Positions 8,707-16,813 of a stretch of 64,000 bases of DNA are shown one piece after another. A model generated the notes under the pieces. That model ran no database searches. It saw nothing but the letters and a program-made list of their open reading frames with translations, and was not told where the DNA came from. Position numbers and translations under genes: made by a program. Each line of letters opens with the position of its first letter. Position 1 is the first letter of the stretch. Origin of the DNA: Streptomyces xylophagus (lineage in GTDB: Bacteria; Actinomycetota; Actinomycetes; Streptomycetales; Streptomycetaceae); the NCBI RefSeq assembly GCF_000716435.1, contig NZ_JNWO01000003.1:248001-312000 (forward strand). The letters are read 5' to 3'.

Positions 8707-9162
8707 ATGCGGATCTCTGTTTCCTCGGACATGGACGAACCCGTTGCCCGCTCCCTCGTCGCGGAGTTGCGCGGACGTGGCCACGAGGTGGTGACGCACG
8801 GCGCGCTGCGCCCCGGGGACGACCCGCAGTGGGCGGTCTGCTCGGAGGCCGCGGCCCGCGAGGTCGCCGACGGGACGTCGGACCAGGCGGTCGTGTGCTG
8901 CTGGACCGGTACGGGCGCGTCGATCGCCGCGAACAAGGTGCCGGGCGTACGAGCGGCCCTGTGCGCGGACGCGTACACGGCGGACGGCGCACGCCGCTGG
9001 AACGACGCCAACGTCCTGGCCCTCAGCCTGCGGTTGACGTCCGAACCGCTGCTGAAGGAGATCCTCGACGCCTGGTTCGCCGCGGAGGCCAGCGAGGACG
9101 CCGACGACCGGGGGAACGTGGCCCGCATCGGACAACTCGACCTGAACAGGCCTGCCCTGTAA
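8707..9162 (+). CDS. RpiB/LacA/LacB-family sugar-phosphate isomerase-like protein
   Basis: The 151 residues show the RpiB fold signature CWTGTGASIAANKVPGVRAA followed by ARRWNDANVLALS. The catalytic-base Cys (residue 65) of the family is kept. The N-terminal phosphate/substrate-binding DH pair of RpiB is replaced by SSDMDEP, so the His is missing. The enzyme may act on a different sugar phosphate or may have lost ribose-5-phosphate isomerase activity. There is no obvious pathway neighbour. The spacing of 43 bases to the upstream reductase gene leaves co-transcription possible. Confidence 0.8.
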   Translation: MRISVSSDMDEPVARSLVAELRGRGHEVVTHGALRPGDDPQWAVCSEAAAREVADGTSDQAVVCCWTGTGASIAANKVPGVRAALCADAYTADGARRWNDANVLALSLRLTSEPLLKEILDAWFAAEASEDADDRGNVARIGQLDLNRPAL

Positions 9163-9312
9163 CCGAGTTCGGGCAGTGGGCGCCCCTGCGATGTCCGGGA
9201 CAATTCCCGTGCGCCGACCCGCGCCACCTCATACGATCCCCTCGCTGCCCGCACACCAGTGCGCATCCGGGCTCCGTGCTGCGGGCACCCGAACGGGAGG
9301 GATCACTTGACC

Positions 9313-10707
9313 ATGTCCTTCGGCGCGCGTTCGCGCGCCGTCCTCGCTTCTCTCGGCGCCGCCGGCCTTGCACTGGCCGCCGCCGTGTCCCCCGCGAGCG
9401 CGGCCGACGCGACGCCCGTCACACCGACCCAGCTGTTCAACGGCTACCAGAGCTGCTCGACCGACGCGGACCGGCCCACCTACCTCTGGGCCGGCAACGG
9501 CCTCACCGTCGAGGGCATTCCGGGAACCACCGACACGACCAGCACCTCCCTGGTGAACGTGCAGTACCAGGTCTGGCCGGTCACCGACCCGACGCACACC
9601 ACGACGGTCACCCGCGCCAACGCCCTCCCCGGATTCGAGGCCACCGCCAACCTGCCCGCCGACGCCCTCCCCGACGGGCAGACCTACGCGTGGCGGGCAC
9701 AGACCGTCGCCGGGGACGCGGCCTCGGAGTGGTCCGATCCCTGCTACATCGCGATCGACAACACGCCTCCGGCGAACGCTCCCGACGTCTCCTCGTCGAA
9801 CTACCCGGAGGGCAGGGGGGACCAGGGCGGAAGCCCGGTCGAGTTCACGCTGAACGCCGACGGCGACGACGATGTCACCGGGTTCGAGTACTCCTGGCAG
9901 CAGGACCTCCCGATCGCCGGTTCCGCGACCATCGGCGACCACGGCGTTCCGCAGTTCGTCGACCCGTACGCCGACCCGAGATACTTCACCCGCGCCGATG
10001 CCCCGGGCGGTTCGGCCACGATCAGCCTATTGCCGCCGAGCGGTTCCTCCGGCCTGACGAGACTGTGGGTGCGCAGCCTCGACCGGGCCTACAACGGGTC
10101 GGCGGTCACCAGTTACTCGTTCTTCCTCGACTCCACGGCGCCCACCGTCACCCCGGCCGTCGCGTCGCCCGAGTTCGACACACCGACCACGTTCACGCTC
10201 CGCCCCGGCGCGGGCCTCCAGTCGACGAGTCCGGTCGTCAGCTATTCCGTCGAGACCGTCGGCGGTCAGGGCGGCGACAAGACCGTCGACGTCCAGGCCG
10301 GGCCGGACGGCACGGCGAGCGTCGAGCTCGCACTGGACGGAATCTACGGCGAGTCCCTCCGGGTGAGCAGCACGAGCGCCGACGGCTGGGTCAGTGACAC
10401 GGCCTTCTGGGGCATCAGTTACGACACCACGCCGACCATCGCTTCGGACGTCTACCCGGAGAACGGTTCCGGCGGCGGCGCGGGCGTCCCCGGCACCTTC
10501 ACGTTCACACCGAAGGTGGAGGACGTCGCGAGCTACACCTACTCCGTCAACGGGGACCCGGAAGTCACGGTCACCGCGGACGCACACCACACCGCGAGCG
10601 TCGACTGGACCCCGACCGCGAGCGGCGACTACGACCTCACGGTCCACGCGACGACCCGCTCCGGCATCGCATTGGCGCCCTACGACTACTACTTCACCGT
10701 GAGCTGA
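9313..10707 (+). CDS. Secreted protein with Ig/fibronectin-like repeats
   Basis: The start ATG (MSFGARSRAVLASLGAAG) has GGGAGGGA about 10 bases upstream; a TTG two codons earlier is possible. A Sec signal peptide ends near AVSPASAADA (about residue 30). The remaining 430 residues are beta-rich, with repeated segments such as VNVQYQVWPVTDP, FEYSWQQDLPIAG and YTYSVNGDPEVTV that look like Ig/fibronectin-type strands. There is no transmembrane anchor, sortase motif or catalytic motif. It is predicted to be extracellular. The function is unknown. A strong hairpin follows the stop. Confidence 0.8.
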   Translation: MSFGARSRAVLASLGAAGLALAAAVSPASAADATPVTPTQLFNGYQSCSTDADRPTYLWAGNGLTVEGIPGTTDTTSTSLVNVQYQVWPVTDPTHTTTVTRANALPGFEATANLPADALPDGQTYAWRAQTVAGDAASEWSDPCYIAIDNTPPANAPDVSSSNYPEGRGDQGGSPVEFTLNADGDDDVTGFEYSWQQDLPIAGSATIGDHGVPQFVDPYADPRYFTRADAPGGSATISLLPPSGSSGLTRLWVRSLDRAYNGSAVTSYSFFLDSTAPTVTPAVASPEFDTPTTFTLRPGAGLQSTSPVVSYSVETVGGQGGDKTVDVQAGPDGTASVELALDGIYGESLRVSSTSADGWVSDTAFWGISYDTTPTIASDVYPENGSGGGAGVPGTFTFTPKVEDVASYTYSVNGDPEVTVTADAHHTASVDWTPTASGDYDLTVHATTRSGIALAPYDYYFTVS

Positions 10708-10722
10708 AGCCGCGTGGACACT

Positions 10723-10796
10723 TGCGCCTGTCTCCAGGCGCAGCGCGACGGGTGGTGGGCACCGGCATGGAGCCAGTGCCCACCACCCGTCGCGCT
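10723..10796. terminator. Tandem hairpins ending the secreted-protein gene
   Basis: The first hairpin is a perfect 8-bp stem with a four-base loop (TGCGCCTG at 10723-10730, CAGGCGCA at 10735-10742). The second is a perfect 21-bp stem (10742-10762 with 10776-10796, 13-base loop). There is no U tract, as is usual for Streptomyces terminators. It lies 15 bases after the stop at 10707. Confidence 0.85.
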
Positions 10797-10897
10797 ACCC
10801 CCGTAGACTGCCCGTGCGGTGACCCGCCGTCCGCCCTGTTGCCGCGCGTCGTGGACATGTCCTGGCCCGGCCTGACAAGGATCGAGGTGGCGGCGCG

Positions 10898-11827
10898 ATG
10901 AGTACGGCCACCCACGGTGAACCGTTCGCGCATCCCGCGCTGTTCTACCGGGGCGAGGAACAGTACACGGCCGGTACGGTGCCGTTCCTCCGGGACGGAC
11001 TGGCCGCCGGAGAGGCCGTCGCGGTCGCCGTCCCCGGGCCCCGCCTCGAACTGATCAGGGCCGGACTCGGATCGAGCGGCGCCGGTGTGCGGTTCCTCGA
11101 CATGACCGAGGTCGGCCGCAATCCGGGGCGGATCATCCCCGGTGTGCTGCGGGCCTTCGCCGACTCCCACTCGGGCCGCCGGGTGCGGATCATCGGGGAA
11201 CCGATCTGGCCCGGCCGTACCGCCGTCGAGTACCCGGCGTGCGTCCAGCACGAGGCGCTGATCAACGCCGCGTTCGGGGAGCGCGAGGCGACGATCCTGT
11301 GCCCGTACGACGCGGACCGACTGGAGCCGCAGGTGCTCGCCGACGCCTGGGCCACCCATCCGGTCGTCATCGACGAAGACCGTGAACTGCCCAGCGAGGC
11401 CTACGATCCGCAGCGGGTGATCGCCCGCTACAACAAGCCGCTCCCCTACCCACCGGGCGCGTCCACCCTCGCGTTCGACACGGGAGATCTCCCCAAGGCC
11501 CGCTGGTTCGCGGTCCAGGAGGCCGAGCGGCTGGGCCTGGCGGGCGCGCGACTGCAGGATCTGACCCTGGCCGTCGCGGAGTTGACCACCAACAGCGTGC
11601 TGCACGGAGGCGGGTCGGGGACGCTGCGGATCTGGGCCGAGGGCGAGCAGATCGTCTGCGAGGTCCAGGACCACGGCCGGTTGAGCGATCCGCTGGCCGG
11701 CCGCCGCCCCGCCTCACGCGACCAGCCCGGCGGGCGCGGTCTCCTCCTGGTGCACTACGTCGCCGATCTCGTCCGCCTCCACACGGCCCCGGACAGCACC
11801 ACCATCCGTTTCTACCTCGCCCGTTGA
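10898..11827 (+). CDS. MEDS-domain HATPase regulator, anti-sigma kinase candidate (309 aa)
   Basis: Residues about 10-165 are a MEDS (methanogen/methylotroph DcmR sensory) domain, seen in HPALFYRGEEQYTAGTVPFL and the later RVRIIGEPIW. Residues about 185-309 are a GHKL/HATPase of the RsbW class, with N-box AVAELTTNSVLHGG, G1 DHGRLSDP and G2 GGRGLLLVHYVADL. The combination is common in Streptomyces anti-sigma regulators. It converges with 7 bases between stops on a STAS antagonist that ends a SigB-type sigma operon, so it is the best local candidate for the kinase/anti-sigma partner missing from that operon. Confidence 0.88.
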   Translation: MSTATHGEPFAHPALFYRGEEQYTAGTVPFLRDGLAAGEAVAVAVPGPRLELIRAGLGSSGAGVRFLDMTEVGRNPGRIIPGVLRAFADSHSGRRVRIIGEPIWPGRTAVEYPACVQHEALINAAFGEREATILCPYDADRLEPQVLADAWATHPVVIDEDRELPSEAYDPQRVIARYNKPLPYPPGASTLAFDTGDLPKARWFAVQEAERLGLAGARLQDLTLAVAELTTNSVLHGGGSGTLRIWAEGEQIVCEVQDHGRLSDPLAGRRPASRDQPGGRGLLLVHYVADLVRLHTAPDSTTIRFYLAR

Positions 11828-11834
11828 CGACGTC

Positions 11835-12197
11835 TCAAGGGCGGGTCGCCGGAGGTGTCCAGGCCGCTTCGGCCGCCTGAGCGGTGGGGTGGGTCGGGAA
11901 GACCTGGTCAAGACCGACCATCTGGAAGATACGGCTGACGCGGTCGGGGACCGCCGCCAGGGCGATGCCTGCCCGCGCGGCGAGGGCGTGGTTGCGGGCC
12001 GCGAGCAGGGCGGTGATGCCGCTGGAGTCGCAGAACGTGACACCTGTCATGTCGACGACGAGTTGCTGGCCGTCCTGGAGTGCCAGCGCGGGCAGGAGAT
12101 CGCGCACCTGGGAGGAGCTGTCGTAGTCGAGCTCTCCGGTGAGTTCGACGACGGGCCCCGCGGGGGTGGTCCGGGTGTGGACGGCGAGTCGGGTCAC
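11835..12197 (-). CDS. STAS-domain anti-sigma factor antagonist (120 aa)
   Basis: A single STAS domain of RsbV/SpoIIAA type: VVELTGELDYDSSSQVRDLL, then VVDMTGVTFCDSSGITALLA, where the Ser of DSSG is the expected phosphorylation site. The GTG start overlaps the TGA of the upstream PP2C gene by 4 bases, so translation is probably coupled. In the RsbV paradigm the unphosphorylated protein captures the anti-sigma kinase and frees the sigma factor. The neighbouring phosphatase would supply the unphosphorylated form. Confidence 0.92.
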   Translation of the reverse strand: MTRLAVHTRTTPAGPVVELTGELDYDSSSQVRDLLPALALQDGQQLVVDMTGVTFCDSSGITALLAARNHALAARAGIALAAVPDRVSRIFQMVGLDQVFPTHPTAQAAEAAWTPPATRP

Positions 12198-13465
12198 GGC
12201 TGCTCTTCGCTGGTCGGTCGGGGCACGTTGATGGCGAGGACGGCGGTGTCGTCGTCGACGCCGGTGCCGAAGGTGTCGAGCAGGTCGCGGATCGCGGCGA
12301 CGGCGGCGGAGGCGGTGGTGGGCGCCAGGGCGCGCGCGAAGTCGAGGAGGGCTTCGTCGCCGTAGCGGTCGCCGTCGCTGTTGCGGGCCGGGCGGGCCTC
12401 GGTGAGTCCGTCCGTGTGGAGCAGCAGGGTGTCGCCCGCCGCCAGGTGGACGGTGGCGGTGGCGATGTGGGCGTCGGGCAGGACACCGATGAGCTGTCCG
12501 CCCGGGGTGTGCAGGTGGTCGGCACTGCCGTCGGCGCGCAGCAGCAGGGCCGGCGGGTGGCCGCCGCTGGCCAAGGTGATGCGGAAGCCTCCGCGATCGC
12601 CCTCAGGGGTGAGCAGTCCGAAGACGACGGTGCAGAAGCGCGGGTCGTGGCCGTTGTACTCGTGGTTGAGGACGGTGTTGAGGTTGCCCAGGACGGCGGC
12701 CGGGTCGGGGTCGTAGACGGCGGCGGCGCGCAGCGTGTAGCGGGCCAGCGAGGTGACGGCCGCCGCCGCGGCGCCCTTGCCGCACACGTCCCCGAGGAAC
12801 AGCCCCCAGGCCCCGGCGGAGAGCGGGAAGAGGTCGTAGAAGTCGCCGCCGACCATGTCGGTGGAGGCGACGTGGTAGTGCGCGGCGACGTCAAGTCCGG
12901 GCACGTTCACGAGAGTTGGGGGCAGGAGGGTCTGCTGGAGGGTGGCGTTGAGGCGCTTGAGTTCCTCGCGTTCGAGTTCGGCCTCCTTCCGGGCGCGCAG
13001 CAGTTCCGTCTCGTAGGCACGGCGGTCGCGGGCGTCGAAGACGGTGGTGCGGATCAGCAGCGGCTGCCCGTCGCCGCCGGTCTTGACCGTGGAGGTCACC
13101 AGTACGGGCAGCCGGCTGCCGTCGGTCGCCTTGAGTTCCAGGGCGATTCCGCTGACCTCGCCCTGCATACGCAGCAGCGGGCCGAAGTGGGTCTCGTGGT
13201 AGAGACGGCCGCCCACGGTCAGCAGGTCGGAGAAGGTCCTGCGGCCCACCAGGTCGCCGTGGTCGTAGCCGAGCCAGTCGAGCAGGGTCTTGTTGATCTT
13301 CGCGATCGTGCCGTCGAGCAGTGTGGAGAGGTAACCGCACGGCGCGTGTTCGTACAGGTCCTCGGCGCTGTCCTCGAGGAGTGCGGAGAACGCCGCGTGG
13401 TCCTCGCCGGGCTGCTTCCCGGGATGTCGGTGCTCGCCGTTCTCGCTGTCGCCGCCGGTGCTCAT
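12194..13465 (-). CDS. PAS-PP2C (SpoIIE-type) phosphatase, RsbP-like
   Basis: The protein of 423 residues starts at the ATG of MSTGGDSENG, which overlaps the stop of the upstream hydrolase (TGATG). The frame is open further 5' only as antisense-like sequence. Residues about 35-150 are a PAS domain (YEHAPCGYLSTLLDGTIAKI and LDWLGYDHGDLVG). A coiled coil at about 150-190 follows (ARKEAELEREELKRLNATLQ), then a SpoIIE/PP2C domain (DMVGGDFYDLFPL, FLGDVCGKGAAAA, LLLHTDGLTEARP, VDDDTAVLAI) with its metal-binding acids. PAS, coil and PP2C in that order is the architecture of Bacillus RsbP, whose activator RsbQ has its counterpart encoded immediately upstream. Confidence 0.9.
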   Translation of the reverse strand: MSTGGDSENGEHRHPGKQPGEDHAAFSALLEDSAEDLYEHAPCGYLSTLLDGTIAKINKTLLDWLGYDHGDLVGRRTFSDLLTVGGRLYHETHFGPLLRMQGEVSGIALELKATDGSRLPVLVTSTVKTGGDGQPLLIRTTVFDARDRRAYETELLRARKEAELEREELKRLNATLQQTLLPPTLVNVPGLDVAAHYHVASTDMVGGDFYDLFPLSAGAWGLFLGDVCGKGAAAAAVTSLARYTLRAAAVYDPDPAAVLGNLNTVLNHEYNGHDPRFCTVVFGLLTPEGDRGGFRITLASGGHPPALLLRADGSADHLHTPGGQLIGVLPDAHIATATVHLAAGDTLLLHTDGLTEARPARNSDGDRYGDEALLDFARALAPTTASAAVAAIRDLLDTFGTGVDDDTAVLAINVPRPTSEEQP

Positions 13466-14274
13466 CAGCGCGTGGCTGCCACGAAGTCGGTGATCGCGGC
13501 GGCCGTTTCCTCCGGTGCGGCGAGCTGGGGGCAGTGCCCGGTCGCGTTCAGGGTGACCAGCCGGCTGCCCGGGATCCGGGCCTGGACGAAGGCTCCGACC
13601 TCCGGGGGCGCGATCGCGTCCCCGGAGCACTGCGCGACCAGAGTGGGCACGGTGACCGCGGCGAGATCCTCGCGGTTGTCGGAAAGGAACGTGACACGGG
13701 CGAAGACGCGGGCGATGTCGGGATCGGTGCGGCAGAAGCTGTTGGTCAGCTCCTCCCCCAGTTCCGGGCGCTCGGGATTGCCCATGATCACCGGTGCCAT
13801 GGCGCCGGACCAGCCCAGATAGTTGGCGTCCAGCGACTCCAGGAGCTCGTCGATGTCCTCGGCGCTGAAACCGCCGCGGTAGCCGACGGCGGGATCGTCG
13901 ATGAAACACGGCGAGGGGGCGAGCAGCACCAGACCGCTGAACGCCTTCGGCTCGCGCGCCGCGGCGAGGACACCCATCATCGCGCTCACCGAGTGCCCCA
14001 CGAACGTCACCGGGCCGAGCGCCAGTTCGTCGCAGATCTCCAGCACGTCCTCGGTGTAGCCGTCCAGTGTGGAGTAGCGCTCCCGGCTCCACGCCGAGAG
14101 ATCGGAGCGTCCGGCGCCCACATGGTCGAAGAGCACCACCGTGCACTCGCGTTCCAGGAGCGGCACCACCAGTCGCCACATGTGCTGGTCGCACCCGAAC
14201 CCGTGGGCCGGCATCACCACGGGCCCTCCGGGCCGGCCCGACACCGTCACATGGTTCCTGCTCAGCGCGCTCAT
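13465..14274 (-). CDS. rsbQ: RsbQ-like alpha/beta hydrolase
   Basis: The start ATG (MSALSRNHVTVSG) has GAGG nine bases upstream and gives 269 residues, the length of Bacillus RsbQ. The catalytic triad is visible as Ser95 in GHSVSAMMG, Asp219 in CSGDAIAPP and His247 in ATGHCPQLAA. The acid and base numbers match those known for RsbQ (Asp219, His247). RsbQ releases a small hydrophobic activator that turns on the RsbP phosphatase under energy stress. The downstream gene encodes a PAS-PP2C protein, and the two overlap by one base (TGATG). I infer the same job here; the ligand is unknown. Confidence 0.88.
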   Translation of the reverse strand: MSALSRNHVTVSGRPGGPVVMPAHGFGCDQHMWRLVVPLLERECTVVLFDHVGAGRSDLSAWSRERYSTLDGYTEDVLEICDELALGPVTFVGHSVSAMMGVLAAAREPKAFSGLVLLAPSPCFIDDPAVGYRGGFSAEDIDELLESLDANYLGWSGAMAPVIMGNPERPELGEELTNSFCRTDPDIARVFARVTFLSDNREDLAAVTVPTLVAQCSGDAIAPPEVGAFVQARIPGSRLVTLNATGHCPQLAAPEETAAAITDFVAATR

Positions 14275-14344
14275 GCGGCTCATCCTCACAGACCGCTTCC
14301 CTGTCCACCCGTTGTGCCCACCCTGTGGCACCCGTCGGCGCCGC

Positions 14345-14776
14345 CTACTTCGGCTTGCCCAGGGACCAGCCGGACACGTCCGTGAGCCGCCCGCGCCACA
14401 GGGGCATGACCACCGACCCGCCCGCTCCGGCGACGCCGATGGCATCGCGCAGGTGGATCCACTGCGGCAGCCGTTGCGGTGTGTGCCGTCCCTGCTTGTC
14501 CTCGACCGCCTCGTCGACCTGCTGCGGGAACCGCTCCAGCAGCTGCGCGCCGGGGCCGTCGACGCCGTGCAGGGTGTGCGCCCACTCGGTGGTCCATGCC
14601 TCGTGGGAGATCAGGTCGCCGTGGAGGAAGGAGCCTCCGACGGTGAGGGTGACGGGCAGGGCGGCGGTCGCGTCCTGGCCGATCAGCCGTACCAGCATCT
14701 GCAGTTGGAGGTCCGGGACCGGCTCCGTGACGATCGGTGCGGAGGGCTGGTGCAGGGGATCGTGGGCGGCGCTCAT
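14345..14776 (-). CDS. GvpU-like small protein (143 aa)
   Basis: The core pattern matches the gas-vesicle accessory protein GvpU of Priestia megaterium by eye: LPVTLTVGGSFLHGDLISHE near the N-terminus, QWIHLRDAIGV, and the terminal LWRGRLTDVSGWSLGK. No gas-vesicle structural gene (gvpA, gvpF and so on) lies in the window. It sits between the sigma factor (36 bases upstream) and the RsbQ-like gene (70 bases downstream), all on one strand, so a role tied to the stress response seems more likely than flotation. The biochemical function is unknown. Confidence 0.6.
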   Translation of the reverse strand: MSAAHDPLHQPSAPIVTEPVPDLQLQMLVRLIGQDATAALPVTLTVGGSFLHGDLISHEAWTTEWAHTLHGVDGPGAQLLERFPQQVDEAVEDKQGRHTPQRLPQWIHLRDAIGVAGAGGSVVMPLWRGRLTDVSGWSLGKPK

Positions 14777-14812
14777 CCCTGGTGGTCCTTTCGGTGCCGT
14801 GCGGGTGCGGGA

Positions 14813-15685
14813 TCAGGTGGGGAGGAGGCCGGTGCGGAGCTTTTTGAGGGTGCGGTTCAGCAGGCGGGAGATGTGCATCTGCGAGAGGTTCAGTTCGCGG
14901 CCTATCTCGGCCTGGGTCAGCTCCTGGCCGAAGCGCATCTCGATGATGGTCCGCTCCCGCGCGTCGAGCTGTTGCAGCAGCGGACCGAGCGTGTGCAGAT
15001 CCTCGAACAGCTCCAGGGCCGGGTCGGCGTCACCCATCGTGTCCGCGTACTTGGGAGCGCTGTCGGCCTCGTCGTCCCCGCTCGGGGTGTCGATCGAGCC
15101 CGCGACATAGCCGTTCGCGGCGACCAGGCCCTCGATGACCTCGTCCTCGGTGAGCTCCAGGTGGGCGGCGAGTTCCTTCACCGTCGGGTTGCGGCCCAGC
15201 CGGGTGGCGAGGGTCTCCTTGCTCTTGGCGAGGTCGACGCGGAGTTCCTGCAGGCGCCGGGGCACGTGCACGGCCCAGGTGGTGTCACGGAAGAAACGCT
15301 TGATCTCGCCGACGATGTAGGGAATCGCGAAGGAGGTGAACTCGACCTCGCGCGACAGGTCGAACCGGTCGATGGCCTTGATCAGGCCGATCGTGCCGAC
15401 CTGGATCACGTCCTCCATGTCACCGCTGCCCCGGTTGCGGAACCGGCGCGCCGCGAAGGCCACCAGGGACAGGTTCATCTCGATCAGCGTGTTCCGCGCG
15501 TACTGGTACTCGCGGGTGCCCTCCTCCAACTCCTGCAGCCGGTCCAGGAACAGCCGGGACAACACGCGCGCGTCCTTGGGAGCGACCTTGCCCCCGTCCT
15601 CGATCCACGGCAGGTCGTCCACGACCTCCGGTGCTCCCGTGCGGGAAGGAGCAGTTGCGTCGAGGGCGTTCACGGAGGAAGCCAC
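14813..15685 (-). CDS. SigB/SigF/SigG-family RNA polymerase sigma factor (290 aa)
   Basis: Region 2 is seen in GSGDMEDVIQVGTIGLIKAI and EFTSFAIPYIVGEIKRFFRD, region 3 in PTVKELAAHLELTEDEVIEG, and region 4 in ELTQAEIGRELNLSQMHISR. There is no region 1. This is the normal build of a group 3 stress/differentiation sigma of the Streptomyces SigB clade. It is about 85% identical by eye to the sigma factor at 38082-38957 outside the N-terminus. It leads a probable operon with the GvpU-like, RsbQ-like, PAS-PP2C and STAS genes, so its own regulators are co-expressed. No convincing promoter was found in the 150 bp upstream. Confidence 0.93.
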   Translation of the reverse strand: MASSVNALDATAPSRTGAPEVVDDLPWIEDGGKVAPKDARVLSRLFLDRLQELEEGTREYQYARNTLIEMNLSLVAFAARRFRNRGSGDMEDVIQVGTIGLIKAIDRFDLSREVEFTSFAIPYIVGEIKRFFRDTTWAVHVPRRLQELRVDLAKSKETLATRLGRNPTVKELAAHLELTEDEVIEGLVAANGYVAGSIDTPSGDDEADSAPKYADTMGDADPALELFEDLHTLGPLLQQLDARERTIIEMRFGQELTQAEIGRELNLSQMHISRLLNRTLKKLRTGLLPT

Positions 15686-15835
15686 GATGCCGCCTTAGCT
15701 GGGGAACAGGTCGAACGTCGCGTGCCCCCTTCGCGCGCAAGCATGTCTACGCGGACCTCACGATTCCGCCAACACGTGAAGATCGCGCCTTCTCCCACCC
15801 CCGCTGTCTGTTCTACGACGGTTTCGGGCGCCGGT

Positions 15836-16690
15836 TCACAGGCGGCGCCAGCGTGCCGACGCGAAGGAGAAACCGCCGAAGAGGACCAGCCCGATCGCCA
15901 CGGCGACCAGCAGCCAGGGGCCCGCCGGAGTGTGCGCGAAGGTGCGCAGCGTGGCGTCCATGCCCTTGGCCTGGTGGGGGTCGAAGCGGACGGCCGCGAT
16001 CAGCGCGAAGACACCCACGCCGGCGAACACGACACCGCGCGCCACCCCGCCGCCCACGCCCAGACCGGTGACGACCTGCCGTACCCGGCGGCTCATCTTC
16101 TCCGTCTCCAGCTTCTTCAGGAAACGCCGCATCACCGCCCGTACGGCGAGGGTCGCGCCGACACCGATCAGGACGCAGCCCACAAGACCCACCAGCTCCT
16201 GACCGGCCGGCAGCTTCAGCGCCGAGGCGGTCCAGTCCTGCGACTTCGCGTCGCTGCCGGACGATCCACCGGTCCCGGCGGCGAAGGACGCCGTTCCCCA
16301 GCAGACGAAGCCGTAGAACACGGCCCGGCCTCCGTCGAGCAACCGCGAACCGACCTTGCGCGAGGGCCCGTTGTCGAGGATCGCCCCGGATGCCCGCCAG
16401 ATCGTCATGCAGCCGAAGCCGACGACGAGCAGCCACAGCATGACCTTCCCGAAGGGCTGCGCCGCGACCTGCTGCAACGCCCCCTGCCGGTCCGCCTCCC
16501 GGCCACCGCCGCCGAACGCGATCTGCAGGGCGAGAGCGCCCACGAGGACGTAGACGACGCCGCGTGCGACGAATCCGGCGCGCCCGGTGACAGCCAGCGC
16601 CTGCTTCCCCTCGGCCTTTCCCGGCGTATGGCTCCGGTTGTTGGAACTCCCGTTCCGCAGCCCCCACTTGTGCGTATGAGACGACGTCAT
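15836..16690 (-). CDS. DUF1206 multi-pass membrane protein
   Basis: The start ATG (MTSSHTHKWGLRNG) has GGAAAGG six bases upstream, giving 284 residues. Three paired-helix repeats can be seen (GRAGFVARGVVYVLVGALAL, LLDGGRAVFYGFVCWGTASF, GGGVARGVVFAGVGVFALIA). The repeated R-[AG]-V-[FVY]-Y/F-G/A pattern is typical of DUF1206, which has about six transmembrane segments. The function is unknown; members often sit among stress-sigma genes in actinobacteria, as here. It is separated from the sigma factor by 150 bp on the same strand. Confidence 0.85.
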   Translation of the reverse strand: MTSSHTHKWGLRNGSSNNRSHTPGKAEGKQALAVTGRAGFVARGVVYVLVGALALQIAFGGGGREADRQGALQQVAAQPFGKVMLWLLVVGFGCMTIWRASGAILDNGPSRKVGSRLLDGGRAVFYGFVCWGTASFAAGTGGSSGSDAKSQDWTASALKLPAGQELVGLVGCVLIGVGATLAVRAVMRRFLKKLETEKMSRRVRQVVTGLGVGGGVARGVVFAGVGVFALIAAVRFDPHQAKGMDATLRTFAHTPAGPWLLVAVAIGLVLFGGFSFASARWRRL

Positions 16691-16813
16691 GATGCCTTTC
16701 CTGGAAACACTGGACGAGCCGAGATGCGGGCGCACGGTTCGCGTCCCGTCCTGTCGCGTGCCCCGAGCCCGCGCTTCGATGTCCGTCCGGCGGCATCACA
16801 CCCCGCACACCGC

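Noticed and set aside
9181..9312. GGGACAATTCCC dyad upstream of the secreted-protein gene
   Set aside because: Only 4-bp arms and no second copy; expected by chance.
14345..14776. Evidence of a gas-vesicle cluster
   Set aside because: Only the GvpU-like protein is present; no GvpA/J/S, GvpF/L, GvpN, GvpG or GvpK homologue is visible in the window.
15686..15835. Possible SigB promoter (ACAT-N15-GGGCAC) before the 14813 sigma gene
   Set aside because: The -35 lacks G and the -10 is GGGCAC. A similar ACAT-N15-GGGCAG occurs before 38082, which is curious, but both are too far from consensus to annotate.
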